The notes beneath the pieces were generated by a model, which was given only the letters and a program-made list of their open reading frames with translations, made no database searches and was not told where the DNA came from. A stretch of 64,000 bases of DNA, from positions 9,672,001-9,736,000 of the forward strand of contig OW051497.1 of the NCBI GenBank assembly GCA_932521035.1, in the 5' to 3' direction. Positions 58,701 through 64,000 of the stretch are shown here, piece after piece (within the stretch, counting starts at the first letter, position 1; each line of letters opens with the position of its first letter). Source of the stretch: Oscheius dolichura (lineage: Eukaryota > Nematoda > Chromadorea > Rhabditida > Rhabditidae). A program made the position numbers and the translations under genes.

Positions 58701-59142
58701 TTCGCAAACAAATCACTGAAACACGGTTGTAGGTTATATCCGCCGGTGAGAGTGACTGACTGATCCACCGTATAATTTCCTCTCTCTGTCTTACTGTAAT
58801 TATCCTCTGTTTTCAGCAGAAAGAGATCACAACAAAACACGTCTTCACGACAAAAAAGCAGCGACAATATCCGCAGACGAGGAAGGTCGTTCTGACCCCT
58901 TTGAGGGGAAAGAGTGAGTTATTTTGTTATTCTCTCTATTAGTTGGGGGACTTATGGGGAGGAGGAACACAAACAGTACCAGATTACTAACGAGGAAAAA
59001 CACTGAAAGGAAGACGCAGCATTTTTATTTATTGACACTGTTCTTTGAGTCACGGGCGATTTGCCATTGCTCAAGCTCTTGAATTCACTCGAAACTCTTC
59101 TCTTTTTCTCTCGTGGTAACCTGAACCGCCCTCTTCAATAAA
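55726..59142. other. 3.4 kb divergent intergenic region
   Basis: No gene supported. A single exon-like piece at 56190-56281 (plus, MVKEWLKEAEIAKNNFVEEV, then GTAAGAG) could be a distant first exon of a downstream gene. A 163-codon minus frame at 57183-57674 is within chance expectation. The AATAAAATG near 59137-59145 overlaps the next start. Confidence 0.45.
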
Positions 59143-62100
59143 ATGACTCTGTATATTAATACAGGCAGTGGTGGATCACCTTTCGGTATGTTGTCTTTTG
59201 ACTTTTTTCGCGTATAATAAACTGGAATCTGCCTCTCCTCTCTCTCACTCACTGACTGAAAATGAAAGGGGGATTTGCCGACGAGTGAGACTCGTTTACC
59301 TCGAAAGAGTCATCTGCATGACCCTAATCATGCTGGGGCCATTTGACTGTCGCTCGGCTGAAAATCGACCAGCCGATTCTACTAATTGCCTACAATTAAG
59401 CGGCTTCCCCCTATGAGGTCTTCTTTTTGTAGGTAGTGTAAAAAACAACAAGGGGGGTAATAACGGTGTGATGTCTTTAATTTTCAGAGAAATATATGAT
59501 GTCGTCGCCTCCTGGGACATACATAGATCAGAGTGAGGACGAACTGGAACACTACAATCGGGCTCGTCTTGGCAGCGGTGGGCAGACCTTTTCTGTAAGT
59601 CTTATTATTCTTTTTGTAAGCAGTTTTATGCAGTCGAGTTCTGTTCACACCACTCCTGGTCTCTATTCCAACCATATTGTCCAGGAAGTCTCTTTGAGCT
59701 ATTCCGCGCCCCGTGGACTTTCCCCCAGGGATGTTCCTCTGACTGTGAACATCTCTCAAGGAGATAATATTGATGAATATGGGCAGCTTAACTCAGGTGA
59801 GTGATTTCTAAAGATTTGCTCTTTCTTTTCCTGTTCCCAGTCGCGTTGAAACCTCTCTAAACATCTTTTACTCCCATCTCATGGATTCCTCTTTTTCCGT
59901 TAATCCATGCTCTCCCCTCTCCACTTGAACAATTTCCTCTCTCAGACGTAAACTTTTTTACCGTTTACCTAAGGGGTATGTGCAATTCCCGTTCTTGGAA
60001 AGGTAAACAAACCTATTTTTACGTACACCGTCTGGAAGGGGTTATGAATGCCAAAAAGTAAAACTGCTATGGGACAGATTCTTCTCAAAACAACGCCTTA
60101 CCCCAGTGGAACACGTATTCCGGCATTTTACAGCTCAATTTTTGGATCAGTTTCAGTTCTGGGCGCGCGACCCTCGAGTAAACAGTGAGTAATCTATAGA
60201 AGGAGTAGGTGGTGGTGGTATGTTTGGTGCATAAATTCCGGAACTCAAGGAGAGACAGAGCACTTTAAAGTCAACTCGCCCCCTATCCTAACCAAACGGA
60301 AATTCAGTTCAATTTCCATTTCCCCCCTACTGTCAGTCTGTCCTTGAATCAGACATAAATCCTCCTTTTCAATATTTTTCGTAACTGGCCTAGATTGCCT
60401 TTTTGCCTTTTGTCAGTAGAACTTCTGACTCATGAAATATATTCTAATCGTTCTGCTAACTCGATTGCAAAGTTTAGGAGGCTCGCTACAAGACTACCTC
60501 ACACAATACGAGCAAAGGACTACAAAGCCCCGTCATATTGAATCCGTCGAAAGAGTTACCACCACAGGACGCCACGAGACTGAGTTCCCAGGTTAGTTTG
60601 AACTTTGATTCGAACCTTTTTCTTCGAGCCATGACAGGTTGTTCGCTGTTTTCTCTCCATCTTCTTACAAAATGTTTCAGTTCGGGTAGCCTATATTGGT
60701 GGTGATTCGATAACTTCTCCAGTCCATACCGTGCCTATTTCTTCTGTTGGCGTTCCCTACCGAGTCTACGACTCGCGTTCATCTACTCCTCGCCTATCCA
60801 GTGGATTAACTGACGTCATTATCTCCGAAACTACAACAATTGAGGAAATGACTACCATTACCACCACCAAGTGAGTCATGAGTTGCATTCCCCTGCTTCC
60901 GGTAGACGCTACCATACGATCCAAATATGTTATCATGTTATTCCTTCCTCCCAACTGCCAAAAAGAGGGTTCAGTGTTTTATGAGGAGGAAAACATTCCA
61001 GTTGCCTCCAGACATACAACTATGCTATCAAGTATTAGAATCGCCCGCTTCCTTTTAGGCGAAATCTGACCCGAATCTTACTGTTTCTCTACCATTACTG
61101 CTTATGATCGCGCTATTCAAACTCCGTAATTCTAAGAAACATTCTGGCCAGTTCGTGTAGACTTACTAATTACGGTTACTTATTTTGTTTTTAGCCAACG
61201 ACAACAGCGTGGAGCAGGAGGAGGAGAAATGGCTATGAGTCCCAACGGCGTCAATGCTCTCAAACAGCAGTTTGAGCAAACGGCTCGTCGAGAGCATGAC
61301 GAGGCACAGAGGGCGCGGAAGAGCTCCGGCACCAAGACTCCTCCCGCTAGCCGGGTTGTCGTGGTCAATAAACCATCCTCAGGTAGAGATTTACTTATTC
61401 TTTTGGAGAGTAAAGGTTTCAGAATATCACAGCGCGTCGGAAGAGCGTGTTCGCCGAGTCGATCGCCATGCTTATTCCCCTACAGGTCAACGTGAGCGCG
61501 TAAGCACGACCATTGTCGACATCGACCCTGCTTACCGCTCCCCTCAACCTCGATATGTTGAAGAAACTTACCAGGTTGGTTTCTTTTCTCCGTGACCCGC
61601 CATAGTTAGCATGCTAAATGCTTTACCCCCCAGTTTGATTGTTCTAACCGTTGCTGGGCATGTTCTATATTTACTATTATCTTCATTGGAAGGGGAGTAA
61701 GCTGGTCCAACGTTTTGTTGATCCTTTTTATTGGTAAAATTCAGATGCAGGAGGAGTTCCGTACCGTAAAAACCTATGGCGGTGGAAAGTCCCGCGAGAG
61801 GGTCATTGTTTCTCCAGAACCAGCAGGTAGAAACGAATATGTCAAGGTAGTTCCCACCAAAGCTCCGTTGAAACTGTTTCCAGGAAACAATTAGAGAGCA
61901 TATCTCCGTTTCCCGGTCTTCATCTCCAGCAAGGGAGAGAGAGCCAGAAGTTTCCCGAGGAGCCACCCCCGTCCGTTCAGTAGTCGAGCAATATGAGGAG
62001 AAGATCGAAAGTGAGTAGTCCCCTTCTAAAAATGTCCAATGTCACCCTACGCGTAGTCGTTATCACCCTGTTCCGCCACGCACTAGAAGATAAAAGAAAA

Positions 62101-63521
62101 GTCTTGACGCTTAACAAAGAAGCTTAACGCCCATGATAGAGACAGGACAAAGAATTCCAATTCCAGGCGAAACACGCAGAGGTGGATTAGCTCAAATTGG
62201 AAGAACTGAGAGCATTGATGAGTATTCCGTAGCAAAAAAAGAACAGAAACCCAAGGTAGGATCAGATGAAGTGCATGTTAGGAGTAACTTAACCTTCTCA
62301 TTTCAGCCTCAACCACCGAAAGAGGTGTACATCCCTCGTGGTGACTACATTCCTTCACGTCAACCTTTGAGCATTAGTCCCACACCCACTCCCGAACCAT
62401 CACCATCACCTAGACCTCCTACACCGAAAGAGGTCATAATTCCTTCACGCACTCCTGAACCTCGACCACCAACCCCCAAGGAAATTGAGATCCCAAGAGC
62501 CGTATCACCTAAACCATCTGCACCTCCACCAACCCCTGCCAAGGAGGTTGAGATCCCCCTGAACAAGCCGGAGGATGACCTCAGCTACACACGGTCTGGT
62601 GGGCACGTCAAGGTGGACACCTGGGAGGAGACGATAACTTCCCGTAGGCGAGACCAACCGAAGGTGCTGTCATATTCTGTGTGGGAGTAGTGTCGTCTAC
62701 TGCATGCTCATTTCTTATCACCTAACGATCCAGCCGGCATTATGCCGAGAAAGTGGAAACTGATAGCATTATCTTCTTGCGGGGTTTTACATCCATGAAT
62801 GGCAAGGAAAGCGATTGCAATATATTGAATTTTATGGTAAAGCAAAACAGTCCAATACCATACCCATCACGGCGGGAACGATATGTAAATAGCGAAGAGC
62901 GAATGCAGGGCTTACATAGATGCTCGTCTTCTTGCCTGCCTTTTCGACTATGGTCAACCGAACTAAAAATTTAAAAAAGCGCCGAGCGAACATAGAGATT
63001 ATTAGCTATAACGAAATACCTACGACCTCCGTAAGGTCCTACTTTCTAGTTTCTAATTATTCGTTTTCTAGGAAGAGGTGACCATCCCGGCTGAACCCAA
63101 GAAGGAAGAAGCCCCTAAAGAGGAGCCAACACCCGTCAAGGTAATGCTGACTTACAGTATTTTTCCAGCCGGGACACGCTCCTATTTCTTTTGCAGTATT
63201 TGTGTGACATTTCCATATAACGCAAGCACAAAAGGGCGCCAATATAAATGCTTCCGATTCAGGGCAGTAGAATGCAACGTCTGTCCGGCAGTAGCGTGTC
63301 ATTTCTCTTTTTATCAACTCTAAAACGATGTTTCTTTTAGCCGGCTCCCATCACCACCGACAACAGCATGTTCTCCAGTTCTACCTATGAGACAACAGCA
63401 CGAACCAACAGAAGAAATGAGGACATCAACCGGTAGTTTTACAAGGGGAAATCCCAATAAAAGAGCGATTTAGATCTTACGTACCACCACCAGCACCAGC
63501 CCCAACATATTCGAATAGAAA
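59143..63521 (+). CDS. Pro/Glu/Lys-rich (PEVK-like) protein, 3' end outside window
   Basis: Fourteen exons with unbroken phase encode at least 596 aa and the last donor at 63522 shows the gene continues to the right. Exon starts: 59143, 59488, 59685, 60478, 60681, 61195, 61423, 61745, 61884, 62167, 62307, 63072, 63341 and 63474. No signal peptide or membrane segment. Early parts are Ser/Thr/Arg-rich and probably disordered, with a short coiled-coil-like piece (NALKQQFEQTARREHDEAQR). From about 62300 a motif recurs: PPKEVYIP, PPTPKEVIIP, PPTPKEIEIP, PTPAKEVEIP, then KEEV-TIP, each in Pro-rich context, like the PEVK segments of titin-type proteins. A cytoskeletal or muscle-attachment role is inference; family not recognised. 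Introns are longer here than elsewhere. Confidence 0.65.
62307..62566 (+). repeat. protein-level KEVxIP repeats
   Basis: Four degenerate units of 20-28 residues, each with P-P-x-P-K-E-V/I-x-I-P, separated by Pro/Ser-rich spacers (RTPEPRPP, SPKPSAPPP). A fifth partial unit opens the next exon at 63072. The repeat is seen at amino-acid level and less clearly in the DNA. Confidence 0.75.
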
Positions 63522-64000
63522 GTAAGTCGACTAGGCTAGGCCGTGCGTGGGGGCGCAGTCAAAAACCAGCGAGTTTCCATTTCCATAAGCTGCTTGTAAG
63601 AGCAGTTTACCATAATCGTGTCCCTGTTGTCTGCGCATATGCCATCTCCTCTTTCTTTTTTGTATACAACAGTTTCCTCTTTTCTGGCCTTATTAGTCAC
63701 TACTCTTTTTGAAGTTTTTGGCACAGCTTGTGTTTGACTGTTTGCTCGCGTCTTCGCTATCAGAGCTTGCTGTTATCTCTGTGCCGAGACTCGGAATCAT
63801 TGCTGTATTTCATTGTTTGGCAGTGCTTCACTTCGTCCGGCTGCTCTTAGGTTCGAGACCGGACTATTGCTTTTTTATACCCGATTACACTCATCAAACC
63901 TCTCGTCTATTTATTCCAAGACATGGGAGACATCCCCCTCGCGTTGCTGTCTTTTGCTTCCAATGGTTACGGTAGCTTCCCTCATTTTTTCTATACTGAC

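Noticed and set aside
60152-60179. 28-base mini-exon in the PEVK-like gene
   Set aside because: Borders are good, but including it breaks the phase into the exon at 60478, which joins cleanly without it.
1-64000. CRISPR arrays, bacterial operons or prophage
   Set aside because: Intron-rich eukaryotic genes throughout; no regularly spaced short repeats were seen apart from the exon array and tandem units described.

Overview
The window reads as nematode nuclear DNA. Genes are cut into many short exons by introns that are mostly 35-50 bases long. Several genes have a splice acceptor just before the start codon, as expected for spliced-leader trans-splicing. Family content fits a nematode: a DB-module secreted protein, a nuclear receptor of the divergent nematode type, compact thaumatin-like proteins and an LPR-like lipocalin. 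RUNDC1-like, Caprin-like and TLX-like homeobox genes suggest a species outside Caenorhabditis, but that rests on memory. Gene models were spliced by eye using GT/GC-AG borders, phase continuity and family motifs.

Layout. 1-1.1 kb: two small single-pass membrane proteins on minus, one cut by the window edge. 1.8-3.8 kb: a nuclear receptor (minus). 4.1-5.9 kb: two tandem thaumatin-like paralogs (minus) separated by an interspersed repeat. 6.4-10.4 kb: two tandem secreted IgGFc-binding-like paralogs (minus). 11.4-12.3 kb: a DB-module protein and a tRNA-Lys (plus). 14.7-18.1 kb: a long coiled-coil plus MYND-SET protein (plus). 18.5-25.1 kb: almost gene-free, holding a long inverted repeat, a third repeat copy and a TTAA-flanked MITE. 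25.2-28.1 kb: an SLC16-like transporter (plus). 28.5-29.0 kb: a compact homeobox gene (minus). 30.0-31.1 kb: a PH-GRAM-only myotubularin-like gene (plus). 31.5-32.7 kb: a two-finger C2H2 protein (minus). 34.9-35.9 kb: an unrecognised 247-residue protein (minus). 39.9-41.1 kb: a doubtful F-box gene with a MITE-like end in it (plus). 41.9-43.7 kb: a Caprin-like protein (minus). 46.1-48.4 kb: a RUNDC1-like protein (plus). 49.3-53.9 kb: a 1293-residue protein built from a tandem array of small exons, an RS-rich region and a Cys4 motif (plus). 54.3-55.7 kb: a lipocalin (minus). 59.1 kb to the right edge: a PEVK-like Pro/Glu/Lys-rich protein, incomplete (plus).

The genes do not form one pathway. 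The left third is rich in secreted, Cys-bearing proteins in tandem pairs, typical of a surface or defence repertoire. The rest is single-copy regulatory, RNA-binding and structural genes. The most unusual item is the exon-array gene at 49.3-53.9 kb. After it come the coiled-coil/SMYD fusion, the PH-GRAM-only gene, the 120-residue Eh1 homeodomain protein and the 155-base inverted repeat at 18.5 kb.
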